Assembly (NCBI GenBank): GCA_041300525.1
Contig: JBGLNJ010000001.1
Location: forward strand, 4,278,001-4,342,000
Direction of reading: 5' to 3'
DNA from: JBGLNJ01 sp041300525
Lineage (GTDB): Bacteria; Chloroflexota; Anaerolineae; Fen-1058
Length of the DNA: 64,000 nucleotides
In this document: piece by piece, positions 14,758 through 23,741 of the stretch
Position numbering within the stretch: position 1 is the first letter of the stretch
Layout of the letters: each line of letters begins with the position of its first letter
Made by a program: the position numbers and the translations under genes
Notes under the pieces: model-generated
Told to the model about the DNA's origin: nothing
Seen by the model: the letters and a program-made list of their open reading frames with translations, nothing else
Databases searched by the model: none

Positions 14758-17700
14758 TTAGTTGTTTGTCGTTTCCTCGCCCAAGGCCTGAATCACGGCC
14801 AACGTGATAAAGAACACGTAAGCCAGGTCAATCACAAAATACGAAGCATCCACCAAGCCATGCGCGATAAAGTCAGCCATTGAGGCCATCAGCCCAATAG
14901 CCAATGCGCGCTTCAACGGATCGTCCAACTTGCGGAGCGGCAGCGCCATGCGCCAGAACGCCACTTGCAGCCAGACGCCCACCGCCAGCCCCAACACGCC
15001 CATGCGCGTGGCATAGTCCAGGATGACGTTGTGCGGATGCGAAAGATTCGGCTCGGCCCACGCGGCGGGGAACAGGTACCGCCCCCGATACTGGTACAGG
15101 AAATTGTCCAGCCCCACGCCCAGGATGGGATGCTCGCGGATCATCAGCAAGGCGCTCTGCCAGAGGTTGAGACGGAAGAACGATGTGCCGCTCTTGAGGT
15201 CGAGTAACGATTGAAAGCGCGGCGTGCGGAGCAGCGGAATCATCGCCAGCCCGCCCGCGCCGAGGGCAGCCACGGCAGCCCACAGCCATCGCCTGCCCAC
15301 CAACACGCCGATGACGAGCAGCGCCGCCGGCACGCCCATCAGCAGCGCGCCTTTGGAAAAGCTCAACACGATGGCCAACGCCACCGGCACAACCGCTGCG
15401 CCGTAAAGCCAGCGCCGTCTGCCGCGTCCGAGCAACGTGACGGCGACCATCACCGGCAGGATGCGACCCAGGAACAGCCCCACGTTGTTGGGCGAGCCGT
15501 ACACGCTGCGCAGCCGGTGCTGGCCGGCTTCGGCGGTGATGAGGTTGATGTTGAAGGCATACTGGATCAGCCCGACGACGGCGACGACGGCGCCCGCCAG
15601 CATCAGCGCGTCCACGCAGCGCCAGATCAGGCGCGAGCGTTCTTGTTCACTCGACGAGTGGAGTGTGGTGCGCAGCATCGCGTAAAGCAAAATCGGCTCG
15701 AATACAGTGACGCGGAACTCGCGCAGCGCGAACTTTTGGTAATCCGCCACGAACAGCGAAGCGACAGCCACGACCAGAAATGCCAACGTCGCCCAATCCA
15801 GTGCGGACAGTTTGTCCAAGACGCCACGGTTCGAGTTCCCACGAGTCTCCGCAGTTCCCTTTGGAAATTTGGGAACTCGGAGGAACTCGGTTCTCAGCAT
15901 AGCGACGAGTCTCGGCAGAAAGGCGACGGCGCACATCACTACGACGATCTCGGCCATCGAGAACACTCGCTCGTACAATTCGCGCGGCAGCATGTAAAAG
16001 GGGATAACAAGCACCGCGAGCGCCAGCCCCAGGTCGAGCCGCACCAGGATCAGCAGAAACAAGGCCAGCCCGCTGAGCAGCGTGACGGCCAGCCACGGCG
16101 AAAAGTAAAACGCCGCCGCCAATCCCAACGCCGCCGCGACGCTCGTGCCGTCGTCCAGCTTGCGGAACGCGGCAGGGATTTGCTGGCCCCAGGTCATCCA
16201 CGCCGAGGCGTAAAACGTCACGGTCGTCGCCGCCATCAGCGCCGCGTGCGTCACATCGCGCAGACGCTCTGTTATGCCCGCATCCAGCATCACCCGCCGC
16301 GCCGCAAAAGCTCCGACGATGGCAAACGCAAAACCCAGGATCGTCAGCGCGGTTAACGCGATAGAGGTTTTGCTGCGTATTGAAGGATCAACCTGCACCG
16401 ACCAGCCGACGAGCGCCCACTGATTCCAGCCCCGGTCGGCGACGATATCGGCGGTGTGCAGCCCATCGGTCAGGCCGGCAGCGACGGGAACCGTGTCCAC
16501 GCTGGCGTGTTCGATTTCGGGCGGAATGAGTTGCAGGAACGCGCCGCGACTGTCACGCGGCAACGCGTTGGCGGGCTGGCCGTCTATCGTGATGTAAAAC
16601 GCGGCGCGGTCGGCGGCGCGGCGGACGCGCAGCGCCAACCCCGTGCCATGAAAGGTGAGCTTGAACTTGCCCCCGGTCTCTTTCCAGTCCGCGCCCAACT
16701 CTGAAAAGCGCCAGTCCTCCAACGGCGAAAACTCGGCTGAACCGGCGACGAATGTTTTGCTGCCCACAGACATGGGCCGCGCGGCAGGATGATAGCCCGT
16801 CGCTGTGTCCGATGCGCCGCTCATTTTTCCGAATGTGTCTGCTACGGGTTCAAGTGCCCCGTCGGGTTGAGCGATGGCAAAGCCCCAGTGGGGATCGTCG
16901 AGGGGCGCAGCAGGCTGCCAGTTTTCCAACACCATCACGCCCATCCACGGCCATTCGCGTTCCACGCGCTCCAGCGCCCCAAGAACGTAATCGGCTTGTT
17001 GGCTTTGTGTAACCTGTCCCCACACCGAGGGCCTGCCATTCCAGTCTGCTGGTAAGGCGTTCCATCCAAAGTGACTGGCCCATAGCGGCTTGCCAGCATC
17101 TCCATGAGCGACCATCTCTTCGCGCATCAAGGTGACGTGCGAAAAGTTGAGCACGTCGGGGCTGACGCGCCGGTCATCCGGGCCGGTAGAATAGCCGTAT
17201 GGCTTGCCGGAGGCGATGTCGAAATAGCCGCCCGCGCCGGCCTCGTACAGTTGCCGCAGGTAGAGCCAGTCGCTCGTGTTCTTGCGCGAATTTTCGATAG
17301 TGGGCGCTAGCCCAGCCAAGAGGATGACGGCGTGCGGGTCTTTGGCGAGAATCGCCTCGCGCGCCTGGCGTAGCATCTCGGCGTAAGCGGCGGTATCCAC
17401 TTCGCCGTTCCAGCGGTCGCCCAGATTCGGCTCGTCCCAGATTTGATAATAGTCAATCCGGTCGCCATAGCGCCGCGCGAACTCGGCCGCAAAGTGCGCA
17501 AAATCGACCATGTCGAGCGGCGGATTGTTGGGCTGGGCCGTGGGCGGATGAGCTTGCGACCATGCGGGCGACGTGTCCAGCGCCGCGATCACTTTCGTTT
17601 CACCCAATGCGTTGACGATCCGATCCCACGCCACCCAATCGAACTGGCCGCGTTCCGGCTCGATCTTGGCCCAGGGAAATGTCTGGCGCACCCACGCAAA

Positions 17701-18000
17701 ATTGACTGCGCGGATTTTCTCCAGGTTTTGCCGCAAGGCCGTGTCGTCGTACTGTTCGAGCGCGACGTTGACGCCCCAGCGCGGCAGATCGGGATAGGCG
17801 ATGGGTTGGGGAAAGCCATCCGGTATTCCACGCAGGGCGACGCGGCGCTGTGAGTTGACCGTCACCGCCGCCAACACGACGGCCATCAAGCCGAGCGCGC
17901 AGACTAGAGTCAGTGCAATGGCCCGCTTTTGAGATTGGAGACACTTGCGCCTGCGCGCAGTGCAGGTGTTGGAGATTGGAGATTTTTCTACCGGCTCCAT
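14758..18000 (-). CDS. Fusion of a glycosidase-like barrel with an O-antigen ligase-type membrane domain
   Basis: 1080 residues. An N-terminal hydrophobic anchor (about 27-48) leads to a GH39-like barrel (about 60-390) with Q-I-W-D-E-P-N for the acid/base Glu. The expected nucleophile Glu is replaced: W-A-S-H-F-G-W. A beta-sandwich region follows (about 410-540), then many membrane helices and a Wzy_C/O-antigen ligase core around 940-1010 (R-E-H-P-I-L-G-V-G-L-D-N-F and H-P-H-N-V-I-L-D-Y-A). Wzy_C proteins join or polymerise lipid-linked glycans at the outer membrane face; the barrel may bind glycan. The first ~25 residues are repeat-like, so a later start is possible. A palindromic repeat is inserted in frame at 15832-15879. 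Confidence 0.8.
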   Translation of the reverse strand: MEPVEKSPISNTCTARRRKCLQSQKRAIALTLVCALGLMAVVLAAVTVNSQRRVALRGIPDGFPQPIAYPDLPRWGVNVALEQYDDTALRQNLEKIRAVNFAWVRQTFPWAKIEPERGQFDWVAWDRIVNALGETKVIAALDTSPAWSQAHPPTAQPNNPPLDMVDFAHFAAEFARRYGDRIDYYQIWDEPNLGDRWNGEVDTAAYAEMLRQAREAILAKDPHAVILLAGLAPTIENSRKNTSDWLYLRQLYEAGAGGYFDIASGKPYGYSTGPDDRRVSPDVLNFSHVTLMREEMVAHGDAGKPLWASHFGWNALPADWNGRPSVWGQVTQSQQADYVLGALERVEREWPWMGVMVLENWQPAAPLDDPHWGFAIAQPDGALEPVADTFGKMSGASDTATGYHPAARPMSVGSKTFVAGSAEFSPLEDWRFSELGADWKETGGKFKLTFHGTGLALRVRRAADRAAFYITIDGQPANALPRDSRGAFLQLIPPEIEHASVDTVPVAAGLTDGLHTADIVADRGWNQWALVGWSVQVDPSIRSKTSIALTALTILGFAFAIVGAFAARRVMLDAGITERLRDVTHAALMAATTVTFYASAWMTWGQQIPAAFRKLDDGTSVAAALGLAAAFYFSPWLAVTLLSGLALFLLILVRLDLGLALAVLVIPFYMLPRELYERVFSMAEIVVVMCAVAFLPRLVAMLRTEFLRVPKFPKGTAETRGNSNRGVLDKLSALDWATLAFLVVAVASLFVADYQKFALREFRVTVFEPILLYAMLRTTLHSSSEQERSRLIWRCVDALMLAGAVVAVVGLIQYAFNINLITAEAGQHRLRSVYGSPNNVGLFLGRILPVMVAVTLLGRGRRRWLYGAAVVPVALAIVLSFSKGALLMGVPAALLVIGVLVGRRWLWAAVAALGAGGLAMIPLLRTPRFQSLLDLKSGTSFFRLNLWQSALLMIREHPILGVGLDNFLYQYRGRYLFPAAWAEPNLSHPHNVILDYATRMGVLGLAVGVWLQVAFWRMALPLRKLDDPLKRALAIGLMASMADFIAHGLVDASYFVIDLAYVFFITLAVIQALGEETTNN
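15832..15879. repeat. Palindromic repeat inserted in frame in the O-antigen ligase fusion gene
   Basis: CGAGTTCCC (15832-15840) and GGGAACTCG (15871-15879) are inverted arms inside the coding sequence. They encode a short polar stretch (F-P-K-G-T-A-E-T-R-G-N-S-N-R-G) between membrane segments without breaking the frame. A further GGAACTCGG copy follows at 15882-15890. Confidence 0.6.
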
Positions 18001-18014
18001 CGTGGCGATGACAG

Positions 18015-18241
18015 CCCTCCCGATCTTCGTTGACGAGCGCCGCGCCGATCTCGCCCGAGTCTTGGTTGACTACCAATACGTTCACCGGTTTGTCATCGCC
18101 GTTGCCGAACGTCCCGGCCAGAGCCACGGACATGACCAAGATGAACATGGCTGGCATCAAAAAGAGCGTCGCCAGGCCGCCGGGATCCTTGAGCAGAATC
18201 TTGAGGTCTTTCCAGGTCGTCATGTAAATTTGGTACAGCAT
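18015..18241 (-). pseudogene. ABC-2 type transporter permease, N-terminal fragment
   Basis: The ATG at 18241 with GAGGAG upstream starts a DrrB-like ABC-2 permease: T-T-W-K-D-L-K-I-L-L-K-D-P, the first membrane helix (L-F-L-M-P-A-M-F-I-L-V-M-S-V-A), then V-N-V-L-V-V-N-Q-D. Homology stops after about 75 residues, where about 370 are expected. The frame then runs to 17600 as an unrelated shadow. The fragment abuts the start of the barrel/ligase gene on the same strand. Its partner ATPase gene is intact upstream, so an exporter has lost its membrane part here, by deletion or by misjoining. Confidence 0.8.
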
Positions 18242-18254
18242 CGAGCTTCTCCTC

Positions 18255-18287
18255 AGACCTGACAGGTTTTCAAAACCTGTCAGGTCT
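18255..18287. repeat. 33-bp palindrome between ABC ATPase and permease
   Basis: AGACCTGACAGGTTTT-C-AAAACCTGTCAGGTCT, a perfect 16-bp inverted repeat with a one-base loop, begins immediately after the ATPase stop. Only one copy is present in this window. It could attenuate transcription into the permease gene or be a dispersed repeat. Confidence 0.85.
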
Positions 18288-19232
18288 TTATTCACGCAGT
18301 CTCCGCCCGGTCAAATCCAGAAACACCGATTCGAGGTTGGGTTCCAGGATTTCGAGCGACGAGATCGAAAGGTCGGCCACGTTGAGCGCGTCAATCACGC
18401 CGACCAATGCCTTTTGAGCGTGCGCCGCCCTGACTTTGATCTGGTGATCCACCCGGCTCACGTCGAGCACGTCCGGCAGAGCGCGCAAGGTCTGGTCAAT
18501 CGCCGTCGGCGTGCCGTCGGGGATGCCCAGCACGACGGCGCCGCCGCCCAGTGAATCAATCAATGCTTGCGGCGTGTCCAGCGCCATGATCCGGCCCTGA
18601 TCCATGATCGCCACGCGATGGCACAACCGTTGAGCCTCTTCCATATAGTGCGTGGTGTACAACACGGTCAGCCCGTCTCGGTTGAGCGACTCGACGTTGT
18701 CGAAGATAAAGTTGCGCGATTGGGGGTCCACGCCCACCGTCGGCTCGTCGAGGAACAGCACATCGGGCCGGTGCAGCAGCCCAGCGGCGATGTTGACCCG
18801 ACGCTTCATCCCGCCCGAAAACTTTTCGATGGCATCATTTGCCCGATCAGACAGGCCAACCAGCTTGAGCGTGTCGTTCACGCGCCGGCGCAAGTCTGCG
18901 CCTTTGAGGCTATACAGGCTGCCAAAGAACAACAGGTTATCGCGCGCGGAAAGCGTTGGGTAGAGCGCCAGGTCTTGCGGCACCAGCCCGATCCGCCGTT
19001 TGACCTGCATCGGCTGGCGAATCAGGTCAAACCCGGCCACGGTGGCGCTGCCCGACGTGGGCGCGAGCAAACACGACAGCATCGAGATCGTCGTCGTCTT
19101 GCCTGCGCCGTTGGGGCCAAGGAGTCCGAAAATTTCGCCTTGCTGGATGGCAAAGCTGATCCCGCGCACCGCAGGCTGCGAGCTGCCGGGATACCGTTGG
19201 GTCAATCCATTCACTTGGACTATGTTTGGCAT
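18288..19232 (-). CDS. ABC transporter ATP-binding protein (DrrA-like)
   Basis: 314-residue ATPase of the ABC-2 exporter class. Walker A G-P-N-G-A-G-K-T-T is near residue 39, the Q-loop is in G-L-V-P-Q-D-L, the signature F-S-G-G-M-K-R-R is near 139, Walker B V-L-F-L-D-E-P-T is near 160, and the H-loop T-T-H-Y-M-E-E-A is near 193. The extra C-terminal domain (about 230-314) is typical of DrrA/CcmA-type drug or polysaccharide exporters. The cognate permease is downstream on the same strand but truncated. Confidence 0.92.
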   Translation of the reverse strand: MPNIVQVNGLTQRYPGSSQPAVRGISFAIQQGEIFGLLGPNGAGKTTTISMLSCLLAPTSGSATVAGFDLIRQPMQVKRRIGLVPQDLALYPTLSARDNLLFFGSLYSLKGADLRRRVNDTLKLVGLSDRANDAIEKFSGGMKRRVNIAAGLLHRPDVLFLDEPTVGVDPQSRNFIFDNVESLNRDGLTVLYTTHYMEEAQRLCHRVAIMDQGRIMALDTPQALIDSLGGGAVVLGIPDGTPTAIDQTLRALPDVLDVSRVDHQIKVRAAHAQKALVGVIDALNVADLSISSLEILEPNLESVFLDLTGRRLRE

Positions 19233-19380
19233 ATCTTGCTTCCCCTTGCATTCAACAGAAGCCAGTTTAGCAGACTTGTGCCGGGTTGTGATGTGCCGAA
19301 TGGCCTATTCGAGGGCATATTTTGGGGATATGACTTTGGAGCACCGCTGTCCACATCCGGCGGGCGAGGGTGGAGCGAAA

Positions 19381-20028
19381 CTAGAGCAAGCCGAGTTCTT
19401 GTCCGCGCGTGACGGCGTGCGCTCGGTCGCGCGCGTCGAGCTTGCCGAGGATGTTGCTGACGTGGTTCTTGGCGGTGCCTTCGGCGATGACGAGCGTTTC
19501 GGCGATTTCCTTGTTGCTAAAGCCTTGCGCCATCAAGCGCAACACCTCAAGTTCGCGCTCGGAGAGCGGGTCGGGCAGGGGAACCGGCGCGAGAGCAGCC
19601 GGCATCCGAGCGACCATGCTCACCAACTTGCGCGCCACGGCCGGCCCGATGGGGCTTTCGCCTCGCGCTGCCGCGCGGATGGCTTGAGCCAGTTGCTCGG
19701 AGGGCATGTCCTTCAATAAATAACCGCACGCGCCAGCGCGCAGCCCGGTCAATAGGTATTCGTCGTCGTCAAACGTGGTCAGGATGATGACGCGCGTGTC
19801 CGGCAACTCTAAGTGGATCGTCTGCGTTGCGGCGACGCCATCGGTGCCGGGCATTTGAATGTCCATCAAGATTACATCCGGCCTCAACTGTCGAGCCAGG
19901 TCAATGGCCTCGGCCCCATCGGCGGCCTGACCGACGATGCGGATGTCGGGAGCCAGCGATAGCAGTGTGGCAAGCCCTTCGCGCATCAAGCGTTGATCGT
20001 CGGCGATCAACACGGCGATTTCAGCCAT
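19381..20028 (-). CDS. NarL/FixJ-family response regulator
   Basis: 215 residues. The receiver is intact: D-D near residues 10-11, phospho-acceptor Asp in L-M-D-I-Q-M-P near 56, and Lys in L-L-K-D near 106. It is followed by a LuxR-type helix-turn-helix (L-S-E-R-E-L-E-V-L-R-L-M-A-Q-G and N-H-V-S-N-I-L-G-K-L). It is encoded after, and overlaps by 8 bases, its histidine kinase gene, so the pair is co-translated. Target genes are unknown; the divergent position next to the ABC ATPase is suggestive only. Confidence 0.93.
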   Translation of the reverse strand: MAEIAVLIADDQRLMREGLATLLSLAPDIRIVGQAADGAEAIDLARQLRPDVILMDIQMPGTDGVAATQTIHLELPDTRVIILTTFDDDEYLLTGLRAGACGYLLKDMPSEQLAQAIRAAARGESPIGPAVARKLVSMVARMPAALAPVPLPDPLSERELEVLRLMAQGFSNKEIAETLVIAEGTAKNHVSNILGKLDARDRAHAVTRGQELGLL

Positions 20029-21187
20029 TCGCCACGCCTCCGCAAGGCAGCGCTACCTCGACCCAAAATCCACCCTCGGGATGATTTTCGGCGCGGACGG
20101 TTCCATCCAATGCAGCCACTCGCTCGCGCAGCCCGAGCAAACCCAAGTCGTCTTGCGCTGCTCGTCGCCCGATGCCGTTATCGTGGACTCGCAGCCGAAC
20201 CGTTTCCGGATCGAAAGACAGTTGCACGTCCACCGTGCTGGCGTGCGCGTGCTTGCGGATGTTGGTGAGCGATTCCTGCGCAACTCGATACAACACCGTC
20301 TCGACTTGAGGCGAAAGTTGACGGACTGATCCTGTTTGCTCGAACGAGACCATCAGCCCGGCCTCGTGCGTGTCGTCGGCCAGGCGGCGGATTGCCTGGG
20401 GCAGCGGCTGATCGTCGAGCGGCGAGGGACGCAACGCCGCCACAGAGCGGCGGACTTCGGCCAGCCCTTCGGAGGCCAGTTCTTTGGCGCGCACTGCTGC
20501 CTCGCGCGCCCGCGCCGGGTCGGCCTCCATCAATTTCGTCACGATCTCGAGCTGCACGTTGAGCACGGTCAGGTAATGGCCCAGACTGTCGTGAACGTCG
20601 CGCGCGATCCGGTTGCGCTCCCGCAGGGTCGCCAGCCGCTCGACCTCGGCGGCATACTCGGCCAACTGCCGGTTGGCGACTTGTATTTGTTCTCTTGCGC
20701 GCTCTTCGCGTTGGGCCATGCGGGTAAAGGCAATGATGAACACGTAACCGGCCGCATAGCCCCCGCCGGCTTGCAGCCCTGCCATCCAGCCGTGTGCCAA
20801 TCCATACAGCGCCGCAATCGCTCCCAGCAACATTGCGCTGTACACGTTGGCCCAGCGCCCTGGCAGAATGAATCGAGACTCGCTGACGGTGATGAACGTG
20901 AGCATGGGAACCAGGGTATAGAAATTGCTGATCGGCAAGAGCGCCAACGCGGCCATCCCCTGGCCGACCAGCAGCCACGTGGACAAGCGTGGCCGGTGGG
21001 TCAGCCGCACGGCCAGATCGGCCAATGCGCCAAAGATCAATATCCCGACTGTAAATGCGATCCAACGCCCACTTTGGAAGAGTTCAGCCTGCGTCAACAA
21101 AGCAGTGACGAAAACCGCTGCCGTCATCGCATAGATCGCGGCATACTCGCCTCGATGGGCCGGAGATGAGGATGGGTTCTGGGGCAT
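20021..21187 (-). CDS. NarX/DesK-type sensor histidine kinase
   Basis: About 388 residues from the ATG at 21187; an upstream in-frame codon at 21214 is possible. The N-terminal half contains about six membrane helices with no extracytoplasmic domain, as in DesK-like sensors. A coiled linker leads to the HisKA_3 dimerisation helix with R-D-V-H-D-S-L-G-H-Y, and a HATPase_c domain with L-R-V-H-D-N-G-I-G and G-L-L-G-L-R-E-R-V at the end. It is the cognate kinase of the overlapping NarL-type regulator. The signal is unknown. Confidence 0.9.
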   Translation of the reverse strand: MPQNPSSSPAHRGEYAAIYAMTAAVFVTALLTQAELFQSGRWIAFTVGILIFGALADLAVRLTHRPRLSTWLLVGQGMAALALLPISNFYTLVPMLTFITVSESRFILPGRWANVYSAMLLGAIAALYGLAHGWMAGLQAGGGYAAGYVFIIAFTRMAQREERAREQIQVANRQLAEYAAEVERLATLRERNRIARDVHDSLGHYLTVLNVQLEIVTKLMEADPARAREAAVRAKELASEGLAEVRRSVAALRPSPLDDQPLPQAIRRLADDTHEAGLMVSFEQTGSVRQLSPQVETVLYRVAQESLTNIRKHAHASTVDVQLSFDPETVRLRVHDNGIGRRAAQDDLGLLGLRERVAALDGTVRAENHPEGGFWVEVALPCGGVANG

Positions 21188-21244
21188 GGGTTTCACCTGC
21201 ACGACCAGGAGCATGGCACTTGGCCCACGGCTTTCTCATAAAAA

Positions 21245-21580
21245 CTGGCTGGCGATTGAAATCGCTCCTGTTGGGCCTGCGGCCAGGCGTCCACCTGCGT
21301 GGACGCAATGTCCCGTCGGCGTAGGCCGACGGCCAGCCGCAGGCTCATTAGGCGCGGCGCGAAGCGAACCGCTGGGCTTGGCTTGCTTGCTTGCGCAATC
21401 CGCGTGATATTGTATCACCACTATGATGCGGCGCAAACTGGCGGCTGATACACAACCTGCATCCTCCATCTTGCATGGGTGTCCGTCAAAGTTTTGCGGT
21501 GGCACGCTGGCTGGCGATTGGAAATCGCGCCCGCCTCTGGCGAGCAGCAAAGCCGACCTTCGTCGGCTGGGGATTGAACC
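21245..21580. repeat. Dispersed GCTGGCGATTGAAATCGC-type repeat, two copies
   Basis: CTGGCTGGCGATTGAAATCGC at about 21245-21265 and a copy with one extra G at about 21509-21530 are followed in each case by imperfect palindromes built on GCCTGCGG or GTCGGC. They flank a short non-coding spacer, and the second copy overwrites the 3' end of the kinase gene. Confidence 0.6.
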
Positions 21581-23519
21581 TGCGAAGGCAGGACTGGATG
21601 AGGTCTACGGTGCCCAAGTCTATCAACGCCGGGTCCAACTTCAAGTGCGGGGACAGGACCTTGATTCGAACGCCGAGGATAGCGTGCCCGCCGTTGCTTT
21701 CCACCATCAACGCCCAGTCATGCGTTACATCGCCCGGCGCGAGAGTCTGCGAGTCGGCCTGCACCACGAGCTCAAGGCTTTCCCCAGCAGGCACCTGAAA
21801 CTGCTCCGGCGCAGCGGTGAGCCACGATACCCGGCAGCGGATGCGCCCCATCAAGAGGCCGCGGCCTTTATTGGCGAGGGTGAAGGTTGTCTGCGCCGCT
21901 TCGCCCAGGCCCACTCGGCCGAAATCGAGCGAAGGAACATCCACCTGCAAGACGGAGGGCAGGATGGCGACTCGGACTGAGAGATGCCGGTCACCGCCGG
22001 TGCTGCGGATTTCGAGCGCGTCGGCAGATTGTATTCTGCCGGCGGGGAGTCCGCTCAGGTCAGGCTCCACGGTCACGGCGCAATGCTCACCGGCTGCGCA
22101 GCCAAACCACTCAGGTGTGGCTTTGAGCCACGACACCCGGCAGATAATGCTGCCACACAAATAACCTCTGCCCCGGTTGGTGAGGGTCAGCGTGATGGGC
22201 GGCACTGTTTTCCCCACGCCGACCGTTGGCAGGTCGAGCGTGTCGGGCGTCACATCCATCACAGGCGGGGCTGCTCCGAGCGACTCGAGGAATTCTTCCA
22301 GGCCGGCGCTGCGAAGGATTTCGTCGCCGCCGGAGGCCCGTCGAGTGATGGCCTCGGCGCGAGCGGCGATCAGTTCCAGCTCGTCGGCCAGGCCATGCTG
22401 GCGCGTTGCGCGCAACTCCTTGACCCCTTCTCGCAGCCACTCGGCGATGTAACCTTTGAACAAGTGGTCCACGGCCCGGTTCCAGTCGGCGTCACACACG
22501 GCCGGCAGGTGGACGGGATCGGTGGCGACATGGTTCAGGGACAGGCTGTAGGGCGGCAGAGTGACCGCGCCGGACAAGGCTGCGGCGGGAGAGGGAAGTT
22601 GCGCCGACGAGGGAAGGAACAGAGTCGCCGCCGGTTCTGCGGAAACAAACAGCGTGGCCCCTCCGGCGACTGCGCCAGACAAAGTGGCCTCGACCTGCTC
22701 CAGGTGTGTGATGAACTCGGCGGCGCTTTGATAACGGTCATCGGGATTTTTGGCCATCGCTTTAAAGAGGATGGCGTCAATCGCCGGAGAAAGAGCCGGG
22801 TTGATCTGGCTGGCGACGGGTATCGGGTCATTGACGTGTTTGAGCAAGATCGCCACGGCCACGTCCGCCTGGTAGGGAAGCTGGCCGGTCACCATCTGAA
22901 AGAACATGGCCCCCAGCGAATACAGGTCGCTGCGCGCGTCGGCTGCCTTGCCCAAGCCTTGTTCGGGTGATATATAGTTGGGCGTGCCGACGATGCCGGT
23001 GGCGGTGTGGCGCGCATCGCCGAGAATCTTGGCGATGCCAAAGTCCGTCAAGATCACGTGCCGGTCTTGATTGAGCATCACGTTGGAGGGTTTGATGTCC
23101 CGGTGGACCATGCCATGGCTGTGAGCATAAGAGAGCGCAGAGGCTACGTCTTTGGAGATGCGGATCGCTTCGGGCAGCGGCATGATCTCGTTTTGGGCAG
23201 CCAACTCTTGCAGCTTGGCGTCCAGGGTGTAGCCGTTGATATACTCCATGACGATGTAAAAATATACGCCGTCGGTCACGTCAAAGTCGTACGTCTGCAC
23301 AATGTTGGGGTGACGGAGCTGTGCGGCAGACCTGGCTTCGCGCTGGAACCGGGCCAAGAAATTCTTGTCTTCGGCGAGGAAAGAGTGCAGGAGCTTGATA
23401 GCGACGTGCCGATCCAACGAGGCTTGATAGGCCTTGTAGACCTCGGCCATGGCGCCTCGCCCGATCAGTTCCACGATTTGATTTTTGCCGAGTGTTTTTC
23501 CGATGAGTGAATCTACCAT
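21486..23519 (-). CDS. Serine/threonine protein kinase with C-terminal Ig-like repeats
   Basis: 677 residues from the ATG at 23519. The PknB-type kinase domain spans about 8-270: G-R-G-A-M-A-E-V glycine loop, A-I-K-L-L lysine, H-R-D-I-K-P-S-N catalytic loop, D-F-G-I-A-K, and a G-T-P-N-Y-I-S-P-E activation end. A linker with the S-P-A-A-A segment follows, then from about 420 two to three ~100-residue repeats with T-L-T-N-R-G-R-G-Y-L and L-A-N-K-G-R-G-L-L, similar in style to ASH/Ig-like domains. There is no transmembrane helix, unusual for PknB kinases. The last ~30 residues are read from a dispersed repeat (21508-21580), so the natural C terminus is lost. Confidence 0.85.
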   Translation of the reverse strand: MVDSLIGKTLGKNQIVELIGRGAMAEVYKAYQASLDRHVAIKLLHSFLAEDKNFLARFQREARSAAQLRHPNIVQTYDFDVTDGVYFYIVMEYINGYTLDAKLQELAAQNEIMPLPEAIRISKDVASALSYAHSHGMVHRDIKPSNVMLNQDRHVILTDFGIAKILGDARHTATGIVGTPNYISPEQGLGKAADARSDLYSLGAMFFQMVTGQLPYQADVAVAILLKHVNDPIPVASQINPALSPAIDAILFKAMAKNPDDRYQSAAEFITHLEQVEATLSGAVAGGATLFVSAEPAATLFLPSSAQLPSPAAALSGAVTLPPYSLSLNHVATDPVHLPAVCDADWNRAVDHLFKGYIAEWLREGVKELRATRQHGLADELELIAARAEAITRRASGGDEILRSAGLEEFLESLGAAPPVMDVTPDTLDLPTVGVGKTVPPITLTLTNRGRGYLCGSIICRVSWLKATPEWFGCAAGEHCAVTVEPDLSGLPAGRIQSADALEIRSTGGDRHLSVRVAILPSVLQVDVPSLDFGRVGLGEAAQTTFTLANKGRGLLMGRIRCRVSWLTAAPEQFQVPAGESLELVVQADSQTLAPGDVTHDWALMVESNGGHAILGVRIKVLSPHLKLDPALIDLGTVDLIQSCLRRFNPQPTKVGFAARQRRARFPIASQRATAKL

Positions 23520-23741
23520 GTCGCTCTTGCTCTCGCGCTGGCAGGGGAGGCCAGCCCGCGGCATCAACTCGCCCGCTGTAGGCAATTTTACACCCACAGC
23601 CCGCTGGCACAAATCGGCGCAGGACGGTCACAGGCTGAGTATAGACGCAAACGGGTGTGAGGTCAAACGCAGATTTCACAAGATGATTCTCTGAAACCGG
23701 TCGGGCAAGACGAGGCCGGACGCAAGAGGCGAGAAAACGTC

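Noticed and set aside
15211..16356. 381-codon plus-strand frame inside the O-antigen ligase fusion
   Set aside because: Low-complexity R/H/Q-rich shadow of the real minus-strand gene.
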